Assembly (NCBI GenBank): GCA_964388275.1 | Contig: CAYLZD010000004.1 | Coordinates: 1-64,000, forward strand | Origin: JARYLZ01 sp964388275 | GTDB lineage: Bacteria; Bacteroidota; Ignavibacteria; SZUA-365 | DNA length: 64,000 nucleotides | Reading direction: 5' to 3' | In this document: piece by piece, positions 52,258 through 61,029 of the stretch | How the letters are laid out: every line of letters begins with the position of its first letter | How positions within the stretch are numbered: the stretch's first letter is position 1 | Program-made: the position numbers and the translations under genes | Notes under the pieces: generated by a model | Databases searched by the model: none | Told to the model about the DNA's origin: nothing | What the model saw: only the letters and a program-made list of their open reading frames with translations

Positions 52258-52623
52258 ATGGCATCAAACAAGGATCTCAAACGCGCGTACAAGCTCGCTC
52301 CGAAAACGGCGGGAGTCGTAGCCATACGGAATACGGAAAACGGCAGAATATTTCTCATCTCAAGTCTCAACCTGCACGGCGTTCTCGACCGTCATCGCTT
52401 CCAGCTCGAGCACGGTTCTCATTCCATCGACGCGCTGCAGAGGGACTGGAAGGAGCTCGGTCCCGCAGCGTTCAGTTTCGAGACCGTCGAAACGCTCCCG
52501 GTGAACGAGGATCCTGCTTACGACTACTCCGAGGACCTCGAGATTCTCGAGCAGATATGGATTGACACGTTGCGGCCCTTCGGGGAGGGAGGATATAATA
52601 AGGGGAAGAAGGTCCGGTATTAG
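52258..52623 (+). CDS. GIY-YIG family protein, degenerate active site
   Basis: A 121-residue GIY-YIG domain protein. The first two motifs are AGVVAIRN and IFLIS where AGIYxIxN and YIGxS are expected, so the catalytic Tyr pair is not intact. The remaining layout (LNLHGVLDRHRFQLEHGSH-LQRDWKELGPAAFSFETVETL, and the late EILEQIWIDTLRPF) matches small GIY-YIG proteins of about 100-120 residues. It may bind rather than cut DNA. The plus-strand gene stands alone; its stop is followed by a heptamer array. Confidence 0.7.
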   Translation: MASNKDLKRAYKLAPKTAGVVAIRNTENGRIFLISSLNLHGVLDRHRFQLEHGSHSIDALQRDWKELGPAAFSFETVETLPVNEDPAYDYSEDLEILEQIWIDTLRPFGEGGYNKGKKVRY

Positions 52624-52632
52624 AGGCCGCGG

Positions 52633-52653
52633 GAAGAGAGAAGAGGGAAGAGA
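52633..52653. repeat. Heptamer tandem repeat GAAGAGN
   Basis: Three 7-bp units of GAAGAG followed by A or G, ten bases after the GIY-YIG stop. Same unit as the array at 97-124, over 52 kb away. Confidence 0.75.
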
Positions 52654-52693
52654 GGAGCGTTATCACAGGGAGGAACGGAGGTTTTTCGGCGGT

Positions 52694-53431
52694 TCATTTG
52701 CGCAACGAAGCTTTGGAGAATAAGTGTTCGGGAATGGACTGGTCGAAGGCGATGTCGGTGATTCGGAATTCCGTGCCGTCCCCGTCCTTCATCATGTCCT
52801 TGAACGTGACGACCATCGGGAACCACCTTGCGCCGATGCGGCGCACTTCGCTGTACTCGGTTTTCTTCAGAAGCCGGCCGCTCAGAGCATAGAGTTCTTC
52901 CTTCAACGGAATGTAACGCTCTCGATCGACCCACATTCTCCTCGTCCTGTAAGCGACATCATGCGCTTTCGCAGTCAATTTGAGAATCCAGCACGGGCGC
53001 CCCTCGATTGAGGAGTCGCCCTCGATGGACGCCTCGTAGATCTCGGTGAGCTTGCGATCTTCCATCATGTCCTCGTAAGACAGGTCGGAGCCCATCACCG
53101 ACTGCCTCAGCATGTGCCCTGAAATCTGAATCGTCCGATCCGTCGAGGGCGAGTAGATCCACAGCCGGCCTTCGAGTTTCAGCATTTTCGTGCCCTTCTC
53201 GCGGGCGGGAGCGAGATACTCCGTCAAAGAGCGCGTGGCGCCTTCACCCCAGGATTTCGCGGTAATACTGCGGTCGCCGCGCCTAGTTCTGATCAGCATC
53301 GTCGCAGTATAAATGCGGTTGCGCGACGAGATGTTGCGCTCCACGCGCGCGATGATGTCATCGCCCGTCGGAGACTGCGCCTCGGGCGTCGGCAGAATGG
53401 CCAGCAAAAGCAGGGACGCAATGTGAATCAT
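52694..53431 (-). CDS. LolA-like outer-membrane lipoprotein-sorting protein
   Basis: A 245-residue exported protein with a signal peptide ending EAQS. Strands such as IYTATMLIRTRRGD, LEGRLWIYSPSTDRTIQISG, LKLTAKAHDVAY and WFPMVVTFKDM follow the LolA/outer-membrane lipoprotein-sorting (DUF4292-like) fold, an open half-barrel that ferries lipoproteins or lipids through the periplasm. The ATG at 53431 overlaps the permease stop (ATGA) and is preceded by AAGGAG. It completes a five-gene operon with the FtsX-type permeases and ATPase. Confidence 0.78.
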   Translation of the reverse strand: MIHIASLLLLAILPTPEAQSPTGDDIIARVERNISSRNRIYTATMLIRTRRGDRSITAKSWGEGATRSLTEYLAPAREKGTKMLKLEGRLWIYSPSTDRTIQISGHMLRQSVMGSDLSYEDMMEDRKLTEIYEASIEGDSSIEGRPCWILKLTAKAHDVAYRTRRMWVDRERYIPLKEELYALSGRLLKKTEYSEVRRIGARWFPMVVTFKDMMKDGDGTEFRITDIAFDQSIPEHLFSKASLRK

Positions 53432-54699
53432 ACCTCCAACTCCTTGAAAAGAGCAGCCGTGTTCCGGCGGAAAATCCCGAGTCCGGAAAGCATAGTGCCC
53501 GCGACCATTGAAAACACCCCGGGGATGAAACCTATGAAAAATGTTTCGGGCGTGATCCTGGCCCGGTACACCGTAGGCAGCATCATTGAAGCGGATTTCA
53601 TCATTCCTCCGAAATCGAGGCCGTACTCCTGCAGGTACCAGAGACAGGCCAGCCCGGCGAGCGTGCCCGCGGCGGATCCCATCACACCGATCAGCGCCGA
53701 TTCGATCACGAGACTCCCATACAAGCGCCGTTTGTCCTCGCCGAGCGCCAGGCGCACGCCGAATTCCGAATGCCGGCGCAATCCTCCGAGCAGCCCGGTA
53801 TTCCACAGGATCACGGACATGATGAGGATGAAAATTCCGGTCAGCAAGGCATCGAGGTTTTCCATGTAGTCGATGATCCCAGCAAGCTGCTTTTGTTCTT
53901 TCAGCCGCAGCATGACGGGCGCGAACTCGTCATTTGTATCCGCCCGCGAGTTGAAGTCAACGACGTTCCGCGCCGCCGCTTCATCGTCGTACAATCCGTC
54001 GCGGAAGAAGCCCAGGACCTCGCCGGCCGCGTCTGTCATGTCGAGCGCGTCCTGCGCATCCTTCAGATCCACGACAAGGCCGCCGCGGTCGAGCGCGGTC
54101 GAGCCGAAACGCACGGTGCCCGCTAACCTGTATTGCCTGAAGGACATCGCGCCGTACATGGTGGAAGAAAAGAGGGTAAATTCGTCTCCGATCTTCAGGC
54201 CGAGTTGCCCGGCGAATTCCTCGCTCAGCAGCGCCTCTCCGCTTCTTTCCGGCAATCCTCCGCGAGCGAGCGAACGCTCAAGAGAAAGGCGTTCCACCTC
54301 CCCACCTTCCCGCGAAAACAGATCCACAGCCAGACCGGAGAATGGTCCCTGCCGTTTTGTCTCCCCGTTTTCATCTGCCACATCGGCCAATCCGCCGAAA
54401 CGGATCCTCCGCGCCCATTCCATTCCGGGATACATGCTCTGAAGCTCGCCGAGCAGCGACTCCGACTCGATGAGCGCGAGATCGTTGGGCAGCTGGCTTT
54501 CATTCTGCGCATAAGCCCGCGTGACCACTCTTACATGACCGGTCGTGAAACGCGCGCTGAGATCCACCATGTCGCCGAATATGCCGTCCATCCACCCGCT
54601 GAATACCACCGTCAGGAACACCCCGATCGATACGATACACAGCGGAAAAGCGCTGCGAGCCCGGTCGCGCAACACGCCGGAGAGGAGGAAACGGATCAT
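53428..54699 (-). CDS. FtsX-type ABC permease 2
   Basis: A 423-residue permease of the LolC/E-MacB-FtsX class. One TM near residues 20-40, a large periplasmic region (about 45-300), then three TMs (about 290-320, 340-365 and 395-415), with the MacB-like FGVRLALGED. It overlaps the next permease start (ATGA) and the LolA-like start, so this block is translationally coupled. With the partner permease and ATPase it should move lipoproteins, a lipid or a small molecule to the outer side. Confidence 0.85.
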   Translation of the reverse strand: MIRFLLSGVLRDRARSAFPLCIVSIGVFLTVVFSGWMDGIFGDMVDLSARFTTGHVRVVTRAYAQNESQLPNDLALIESESLLGELQSMYPGMEWARRIRFGGLADVADENGETKRQGPFSGLAVDLFSREGGEVERLSLERSLARGGLPERSGEALLSEEFAGQLGLKIGDEFTLFSSTMYGAMSFRQYRLAGTVRFGSTALDRGGLVVDLKDAQDALDMTDAAGEVLGFFRDGLYDDEAAARNVVDFNSRADTNDEFAPVMLRLKEQKQLAGIIDYMENLDALLTGIFILIMSVILWNTGLLGGLRRHSEFGVRLALGEDKRRLYGSLVIESALIGVMGSAAGTLAGLACLWYLQEYGLDFGGMMKSASMMLPTVYRARITPETFFIGFIPGVFSMVAGTMLSGLGIFRRNTAALFKELEV

Positions 54700-55880
54700 T
54701 TCAATCTTCCTCTCAGCGCGTCGGTCGGACGCATGTATGCTATCCTACGCGCGGGCAGGAAACTGACTATTGCCGCCGCGATGAAAACCAGTAGCACGGT
54801 TGTGAGGACCAGTCCCGCGCTGAAATCCGGATATATCCGGGCTGCGCCCGCGAGCCCGGTATTGTCGAACGCGCCGCCGATGCCGAATCCCTCGGCCGCC
54901 ATATGCCATAGCAGCGGCACTCCGTAGGCTGCTCCCGCGAATGCGGCCAGTATGCTGTGGGCTGCGCCTTCGATCGTGAACACCCCGACAACGTGCCAGC
55001 GGGTCATGCCCAGCGCCACGTAGGTTCCGATCTCGCGCCGCCGTCTGAAAATCGACAACACTTGCGTGTCGAAAAGAGCGAGAAGGGCCATGCAGAGCAG
55101 GATCGTGTACATCACCCGGGAGCCGAAGCGTTTGGCTTGGATAACTTCCGTCAAGTCTCGCAGAAGGACCTCCGGAGAAGCGAAAGACCAGCCCGGGGGC
55201 GCCTCGACCGACGGAGGAACGGCATCAGCCGCGGCCACGAGCAATGTGGCTTCGCCGGGCATGCCGGACATCTCGCGCAAACGATCGAGCGGCACCCACA
55301 GTTGACCGACGTCCACGCTCGGCACATCGATAGTAAAGATATCAACCACCAGAATCTCGCAGGCATCGAAAGCGCCGTCTCTGTCGCGCCAACGGATGTT
55401 CACGGCGTCATGCAGCTCCAGACCGGCGGACTCCGCCATACGCTTGCCGATCACGGCGGGAATCGCCCCGCTTTCGGGAAATGTATCGAGCGAGGCGGTC
55501 GGAACGGCGATAACGCGCTGTCCGGGATCTATGCCGCGAAGCAAGACAGTTTGCATTCTTCCTTTCGGATACAGCGTGGCCTGTGTTATAAGCACGGGCG
55601 CCAGACGTCCGGCGTCCGCCTCGCGCCGCAGAATTCCCGGAAGCGAATCATGCGCCTCTACAAGCGTGAAAGGATCGTAGGGGTCATAGGCGGCGTGCCG
55701 GAAATGTCCCGATCCGACCTCCCAGGCGATGAGATCGCGCCGGGCCTGTTGATTCCAACCCTCGATCAAACCGTTGTAGAAAATGATCACCACATAACAG
55801 AAGGAAAGGGCGAGAACGTTCAGCCACGTTCGAAGCCCTGCGCCCAACAGGTTCGCAATCGCGAGCTTAAACGCCGTCAT
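54696..55880 (-). CDS. FtsX-type ABC permease 1
   Basis: A 394-residue FtsX-family permease, with one TM at about 15-35, a large periplasmic region, and three C-terminal TMs (about 265-290, 315-340 and 360-385). REIGTYVALGMTRWHVVGVF is the typical cytosolic coupling-helix region. Its start overlaps the ATPase stop by about 14 bases. The asymmetric pair of permeases parallels LolC/LolE. Confidence 0.85.
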   Translation of the reverse strand: MTAFKLAIANLLGAGLRTWLNVLALSFCYVVIIFYNGLIEGWNQQARRDLIAWEVGSGHFRHAAYDPYDPFTLVEAHDSLPGILRREADAGRLAPVLITQATLYPKGRMQTVLLRGIDPGQRVIAVPTASLDTFPESGAIPAVIGKRMAESAGLELHDAVNIRWRDRDGAFDACEILVVDIFTIDVPSVDVGQLWVPLDRLREMSGMPGEATLLVAAADAVPPSVEAPPGWSFASPEVLLRDLTEVIQAKRFGSRVMYTILLCMALLALFDTQVLSIFRRRREIGTYVALGMTRWHVVGVFTIEGAAHSILAAFAGAAYGVPLLWHMAAEGFGIGGAFDNTGLAGAARIYPDFSAGLVLTTVLLVFIAAAIVSFLPARRIAYMRPTDALRGRLK

Positions 55881-56592
55881 GAGCCGTCTCCATGGCCGGT
55901 TCCGCCGCTTCGTCGCGCTCGACCATCCCGTCCCTGAGCGCGATCACGCGCCTGAGATAAGCAATGACCTTCTCGTCATGCGTGGCGAAAAGAAACGTCG
56001 TTCCCAGTTCCCTGTTCAGAGTTTCCATCGTACCAAGAATGTGTTTCGAGTTTGCTGCGTCCAGATTTGCGGAGGGTTCGTCGGCGAGCACCAGTCCAGG
56101 GCGCTTTACCATGGCCCGTGCTATCGCCACGCGCTGGCTCTCGCCCCCGGACAGCTGCGCCGGCCGCGCCTCGCTCCGGTCTGCGAGTCCCACCCATTCC
56201 AGCGCCTGCATCACGGCCGAGCGGCGCGCGCCGGCGGGTACGCGCTGCAGAAGCAGCGGGAATTCCACGTTCTGGTAGACGGTGTAAACGGGAAACAGGT
56301 TGTGCGTCTGAAAGATGAAACCTATGTGTTCATTTCTCAGACGGGCCGACTCGCGGGCGGTTAGGTCGCGCGTGTCGCGCCCGAACACCAGAGCGCTGCC
56401 CTCGCTCGGCGAATCCAGGGATCCGATGATGTTCAGCAGGGTGGTTTTTCCCGAGCCGCTCGGCCCGACGAAGCCCGTGAACTCGCCCGCGCCTATGCTC
56501 AGCGATATGCCGCCCAGAGCGGTCAAGGAGCCGCTTCCCATCGGAAACCGTTTCACGACATTTTCCAGCCTGACGATGCCGTCCGAATTCAT
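55867..56592 (-). CDS. LolD/MacB-type ABC ATPase
   Basis: A 241-residue ATPase with Walker A GPSGSGKT, signature LSGGESQRVAIARA, and Walker B LVLADEPSANLD. QTHNLFPVYTVYQNVEFPL is typical of the LolD/MacB/FtsE branch. The ATG at 56592 is preceded by AGGC-rich sequence and AAAAGG; another ATG nine codons upstream (56619) is possible. It energises the two FtsX-type permeases downstream and follows a porin-like gene on the same strand by 34 bp. Confidence 0.88.
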   Translation of the reverse strand: MNSDGIVRLENVVKRFPMGSGSLTALGGISLSIGAGEFTGFVGPSGSGKTTLLNIIGSLDSPSEGSALVFGRDTRDLTARESARLRNEHIGFIFQTHNLFPVYTVYQNVEFPLLLQRVPAGARRSAVMQALEWVGLADRSEARPAQLSGGESQRVAIARAMVKRPGLVLADEPSANLDAANSKHILGTMETLNRELGTTFLFATHDEKVIAYLRRVIALRDGMVERDEAAEPAMETAHDGV

Positions 56593-56626
56593 GCCTGCCT
56601 GCCTTTTTGGATTTTCCATCGCGTCA

Positions 56627-57766
56627 TCAGTGATAGAATGCCGCGAGCAGATGAAAACCGGTCCCGGCGAACGCGGGTCCGGCTGTCCCCGGATATCCCT
56701 GCATATTCCGTTCGGGATTAATATACAGCAGAAGATGCGCCGACCATGCATCCTGCGTGTGCGACAACCCGGCTATTCTATACCATTCCCGGCTCCGCCA
56801 GTCGTAGAAAGCCATGAGAGACACCCCGTGCACGGCGTCGAGCGGATATTCTGCGGCCAGCGCGGTCATGCCGGCCGCCTGACGCGACGCCGTCAAGAAA
56901 CGGCCGGCGTTCGCGACGAAGTGTTCGCAAGTGACGGCGACGCCGTTGCCCCAGGCGAACGTGTAGTCGGCGCCGACGGTCGCGAGCGTTATCCAGCGGT
57001 CGGGGGCCTCCTCGCGGTTCATGACGGCCCCCTCGCACCAGACTCCAACACCGAGATCCCAGCGCCCGTCGAGACCGAGCCTGTGTTCGCGCGATTCGGT
57101 TTGCGGAACTGAAAGCGCTGCCGCGGACACCCGGATGCGGCGGTGATGATACGACAGCGCGGCTTCGCCGGGTCCGAGCGGCATCTGTGCGCGTCCGCCG
57201 AATTCAGGAGTATTCCGGATTGTTTCGTCCGTTTCAATTCCTTTGACGCCGCGGTTCCCGTACAGCGTCCAGAGCCATATGTTGCTGTTGTCCTGAAACA
57301 CATATCTGCCCAGCAAGCCGTAGACGCCGGCGGTGAGCTTCAGCGGATCCCGCGGATCGATGCCGTCGAACCACATCAGCGGTCGCAGAAGCACGGCCGA
57401 TCCGAAGTTGATCTTCTGCAGGCCCGCTCGCAATTCCGCGCGTTCCGCAGCGACGCGCAGCCAGAGACGATGCGCTTCGACCTCCCACTCCGGCGCATTT
57501 CCACGGCGGAAGGAGCCGTAACCGTGCGCCGAGACTTCGCAGTCCAGCATCAGCGACTCCGACAGGGGGCATCCAGCGCGCAGATCCGGAATGTATCTCG
57601 CGCCGACTTGCGTGACCGATACGCCGTCCAGCGATCCCGCGATCCATCCCGACAATTGGCCGTTCATTTCGATGAACGGCGACTGCGCGCTGACTCCGGC
57701 CATGCCCAGGAAAAAGAAAAGCGGAGCAACGGCGATGCGGGCGACGACCGGAATCCCGCCCGTCAA
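56627..57766 (-). CDS. Outer-membrane porin-like beta-barrel
   Basis: A 379-residue predicted barrel. The start is uncertain: TTG at 57766 gives a compact signal peptide ending GVSAQ, while an ATG at 57859 would place it 58 residues in. The mature part is strand-rich, with Trp/Tyr/Arg, motifs such as AELRAGLQKINFGSA and RPLMWFDGIDPRDPLKLTAG, and a final aromatic strand (AFYH). It resembles alginate-export/AlgE-type or phosphate-selective-like porins. It precedes an ABC exporter and a LolA-like protein, so it may be an outer-membrane partner in that export line. Confidence 0.65.
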   Translation of the reverse strand: MTGGIPVVARIAVAPLFFFLGMAGVSAQSPFIEMNGQLSGWIAGSLDGVSVTQVGARYIPDLRAGCPLSESLMLDCEVSAHGYGSFRRGNAPEWEVEAHRLWLRVAAERAELRAGLQKINFGSAVLLRPLMWFDGIDPRDPLKLTAGVYGLLGRYVFQDNSNIWLWTLYGNRGVKGIETDETIRNTPEFGGRAQMPLGPGEAALSYHHRRIRVSAAALSVPQTESREHRLGLDGRWDLGVGVWCEGAVMNREEAPDRWITLATVGADYTFAWGNGVAVTCEHFVANAGRFLTASRQAAGMTALAAEYPLDAVHGVSLMAFYDWRSREWYRIAGLSHTQDAWSAHLLLYINPERNMQGYPGTAGPAFAGTGFHLLAAFYH

Positions 57767-58010
57767 CGCCCTGTCGCCGGATAGTACAGAAGGCGGAATC
57801 GTTTCATTCAGGACCGGATTCCACCCGACTTCGACATCCGAAAATAAATTACCGGTCATCTGGAGCGGATTAACGAGTGATCCGTGTCGTAGCAAATATT
57901 CACGAACTCCGATAGAATGCAAAGGACACATGGCTGCTCGACCTCCGGAAGCGGGGACTGCCGTGCCAGCGAGGCCCGAGGGATATATCCGCACCGGCTG
58001 CAGGCTCAGA

Positions 58011-58670
58011 TCAGGTCATCTTTTCATCCCCGCGCTCCAGACGCAGCAGAACGGATTTCCCCCCGATCACCGCGAGCACCACCACGATGAGTCCCAGCGT
58101 GACGATGGCGGCGCTGAAACCAATGACGACGATGTCCCGGGCGACATCGAGTTCCGTCAGGGCCATCGCCGAGAAAAAAAGCATGATCACGGCGCGGGCA
58201 AAGCGCGCGATGAGCGTGGCGCGGGGCATCTCTTCTTTCACAAGCGCGCGCTGAATCGCCCCGGCGCTCCATCCGGCGACCATCCAGCCCAACCCGACTA
58301 TCACCAGGGCGATGATCAATTTCGGAACAAACAGCACTCCCGAGCGGATCATTTCCGAAAGAATGGTGAGACGCAGCACATCGAGCGAGGCCGTCAGAAG
58401 AACAAGAAACACCAATATGAAGACTATGTTGCCCAAGGAATTGTAAAATGCGTAACGAATATCACCTTTTGCGAAACCCACGCCCCATCTGAATCTGCGG
58501 AACAAACGGTCGAGACGCAGAACGAGAGCGAGTTGCACGCTCAACCTCTTCGACAGCCACCCGAGCAACAGCCCGATTCCCACGAGAACCACTCCCCCGA
58601 TCAGGCTGGGCAGATAAGCGATGAACTGTCCGGCCAGGTCGCTGAGCATTTTTTCAATTTGCAGATCCAT
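58011..58670 (-). CDS. TM-helix-repeat channel-like protein
   Basis: A 219-residue membrane protein with four TMs (about 15-38, 70-92, 105-130 and 160-200). It carries the TM-helix repeat pattern (PSLIGGVVLVGIGLLLGWL; PKLIIALVIVGLGWMVAGW) of the MscS-related conserved-helix family (PF05552-like). It lacks the MscS beta-domain. The ATG overlaps the preceding permease stop by 17 bases, so the two are probably cotranslated. It may gate or adjust ion flow linked to the APC/USP protein. Confidence 0.72.
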   Translation of the reverse strand: MDLQIEKMLSDLAGQFIAYLPSLIGGVVLVGIGLLLGWLSKRLSVQLALVLRLDRLFRRFRWGVGFAKGDIRYAFYNSLGNIVFILVFLVLLTASLDVLRLTILSEMIRSGVLFVPKLIIALVIVGLGWMVAGWSAGAIQRALVKEEMPRATLIARFARAVIMLFFSAMALTELDVARDIVVIGFSAAIVTLGLIVVVLAVIGGKSVLLRLERGDEKMT

Positions 58671-60936
58671 CGCCGCCCTCCGTTTTTTCCTGCAGCGGTG
58701 TCAGCAGGGTTTTCCAGAAAGATACCGGTTCCTCGTATTCCTTCACCCAGAGCACGGGACAATGCACGTTTTCAGTGATATCCTGTGTCAGGGACTGTCC
58801 GAATACAAGGCTTATGAAATCACCGGACCGGCCGCCCATTACCATGAGATCGGACGATTTCGAAGCGGACACCAGCCCCTCCAGCACATCCGTACGCTCC
58901 ACCGCCGAGATTCGGGCTTGAAGCTCCGCTTCCTGCATTTCTTTTCCGATAGCATCGAGCTGGACGGTTTTGCGGTCGTGGGGAGTGCCCGGCTCGAATA
59001 CCATCATCACCTCCGCGGCGCCCCCGAGTTCCCTGACGAGACCGGGCGCAATCTCGAGCGCGAGACGCGTATGAATGTTTTCGCCGTATGGAAGCAGAAT
59101 GGAACGCAGAGGAGCCGGAGCGAGTTCACCGTGCAATACCGCCACTTCGCACGGAGCTTCCGCAATTACGCTGTCCAGTATGGAAGTGTAAATCCGTTCG
59201 AGAAACGGCGGATTTTTCTGTCTGCCGAGCAGTATGAAATTCGCGCGTTGCTCCACAGCCGTTTCCACGATGCCTTCGGAAATCCTGTGAGATACTTTTA
59301 CGATCGAGCGAACCGGTATATCGGCGCGCTCGAGGATCTCCGCCGCGATATCGAAAACCGGCAGATCATCCGGCACCTTCTCCAGTCCCGCGCGCAAGGA
59401 TGTCTTCTCGTCGATTTCCACGACGTGCAGAAGCAGCACTTCGGCGCCGTGAGAACGTGCAATGGCCACGGCAATGCGCATCAGGTCCGGAACCGAACGC
59501 GGATTCGCCAGGGGGACCAGCAGCCTGTATTCCTTGCGCTCGAGTCGCTCAAGAGCTTCCATGCGTTGAACATGTTCGATTTCCCGCTTCGACGCGTAAC
59601 CCCGATAGACGAGCAAACCCGTCCCGATCCATGCGCCGGTCACCAGCCAACCCAGAGGACTGTAGGTGAGCATGAACAGAGCCAGGAACAGCAACAACAC
59701 GATGCCTGCTATCGTCAGGTAAGGGAACACGGGAGTAAAAAAACCGCGGTCCAGATCGGGTCTCATCTTGCGAAGCCTTATCAGCGTGATATTCACCTGC
59801 AGAAAGAGAAGCAGGAACATGATGTCCGCGGCGGACGCAACATCCTCGATATGCAGCGACACCGACATGAGCACGACAATCAGGAAAGAAAAGAAGATTG
59901 CGTAATGCGGCGTGAATTTCTTCGAATGCACCCTGCCGAAAAAGGCGGGAAAATTGCGGTCACGCCCCATGGCGAAGGCCACGCGCGAAGAGCTGTACAC
60001 GGTTGCGTTCAACGCCGACATCGTAGAGATGAGCCCACCTATCAGCAACAGAACGCCGCCTCCGCGGAAAAACGACTCGGAGACGCCGACCAAAGCGGTT
60101 TCCTTCTGCTGAGCGAGGTAGTCCCACGCCGTCATGCCCTCCGGAGTCACGGAGCCGAGAGAAACGATTGCGACAAGCAGGTAAATCGGAACTACGATCA
60201 ACAACGACAGGAATACGGCGCGCGGGATGTTCCTCTTGGGATTTTTAACCTCTTCGGAACATTGGGAAATGACTTCGAAGCCCTGGAAAGCTATGAAGGT
60301 CAATCCCATCGCCTGAATGACCCCGCTCCATCCGTTGGGCATGAACGGCGTATAGGACGCAAGAACATCCCCGCGGCGTAAAATGAACTCGAGACCGAAA
60401 GCGACGAATACTCCGAGAATGACGATTTTCGCCAAGGTCACGATGTTGCCGATTTTTCCAGTTTCAGAGGCGCCCCGGAAATTGACATACGCGAAAACGA
60501 CAGCCACGGCAACGGCCAGGAGCTTCTGGGGAGAAAGGAAACCCCAGTGGGGCAGCGCCGCTCCGAATTCCGTCAGCACGTGTTCGAAATATGCTCCGAA
60601 ACCGAGCGCGTACAGGCTGCATGCAACGGCGTGCGCGAACCAACTCATCCAACCGGAGAGAAAACCGTTCCATTTCGGAAGTCCCTCCTTCACCCAAAGG
60701 TATCCTCCGCCGGCGTCGTGAAAACACGAACCGAGCTCCGCGTACGACATCGCCGTCAGAAGAGCGACGCCGCCGTTGAGGATGAAACTGATGATGAGCG
60801 CCGGCCCCGCGACTCCGGCCGCGATGCCGGTGAGCACGAAAATGCCCGCGCCTATCATCGCCCCGACACCGATCATCGTGACATCGAGCAGCCGCATTTC
60901 GCGGCTCAAATGGACCTCTGTAGCGAATTTTTTCAT
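58654..60936 (-). CDS. APC-family permease fused to two USP domains
   Basis: A 760-residue protein. The first 450 residues carry the APC permease fold with 12 TMs: MIGVGAMIGAGIFVLTG and SECFQ-type segments such as SYAELGSCF are visible, followed by VYSSSRVAFAMGRD. The C-terminal half has two USP domains (about 465-610 and 615-745): VPLANPRSVPDLMRIA, LLGRQKNPPF and VMGGRSGDFISLVFGQS. It is likely an amino acid or cation transporter gated by nucleotide-binding USP modules. The ATG at 60936 was chosen over an ATG eight codons upstream. A TM-helix channel-like gene overlaps its stop. Confidence 0.85.
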   Translation of the reverse strand: MKKFATEVHLSREMRLLDVTMIGVGAMIGAGIFVLTGIAAGVAGPALIISFILNGGVALLTAMSYAELGSCFHDAGGGYLWVKEGLPKWNGFLSGWMSWFAHAVACSLYALGFGAYFEHVLTEFGAALPHWGFLSPQKLLAVAVAVVFAYVNFRGASETGKIGNIVTLAKIVILGVFVAFGLEFILRRGDVLASYTPFMPNGWSGVIQAMGLTFIAFQGFEVISQCSEEVKNPKRNIPRAVFLSLLIVVPIYLLVAIVSLGSVTPEGMTAWDYLAQQKETALVGVSESFFRGGGVLLLIGGLISTMSALNATVYSSSRVAFAMGRDRNFPAFFGRVHSKKFTPHYAIFFSFLIVVLMSVSLHIEDVASAADIMFLLLFLQVNITLIRLRKMRPDLDRGFFTPVFPYLTIAGIVLLLFLALFMLTYSPLGWLVTGAWIGTGLLVYRGYASKREIEHVQRMEALERLERKEYRLLVPLANPRSVPDLMRIAVAIARSHGAEVLLLHVVEIDEKTSLRAGLEKVPDDLPVFDIAAEILERADIPVRSIVKVSHRISEGIVETAVEQRANFILLGRQKNPPFLERIYTSILDSVIAEAPCEVAVLHGELAPAPLRSILLPYGENIHTRLALEIAPGLVRELGGAAEVMMVFEPGTPHDRKTVQLDAIGKEMQEAELQARISAVERTDVLEGLVSASKSSDLMVMGGRSGDFISLVFGQSLTQDITENVHCPVLWVKEYEEPVSFWKTLLTPLQEKTEGGDGSAN

Positions 60937-61029
60937 GGTGGGTATAAAAAATATATCCATTTCACCGCAAGATCAAGAGCTGCGCAAGCGCCGCCCTCCT
61001 TTCCTTCGTTCGCACGATGCGTCGACCCA

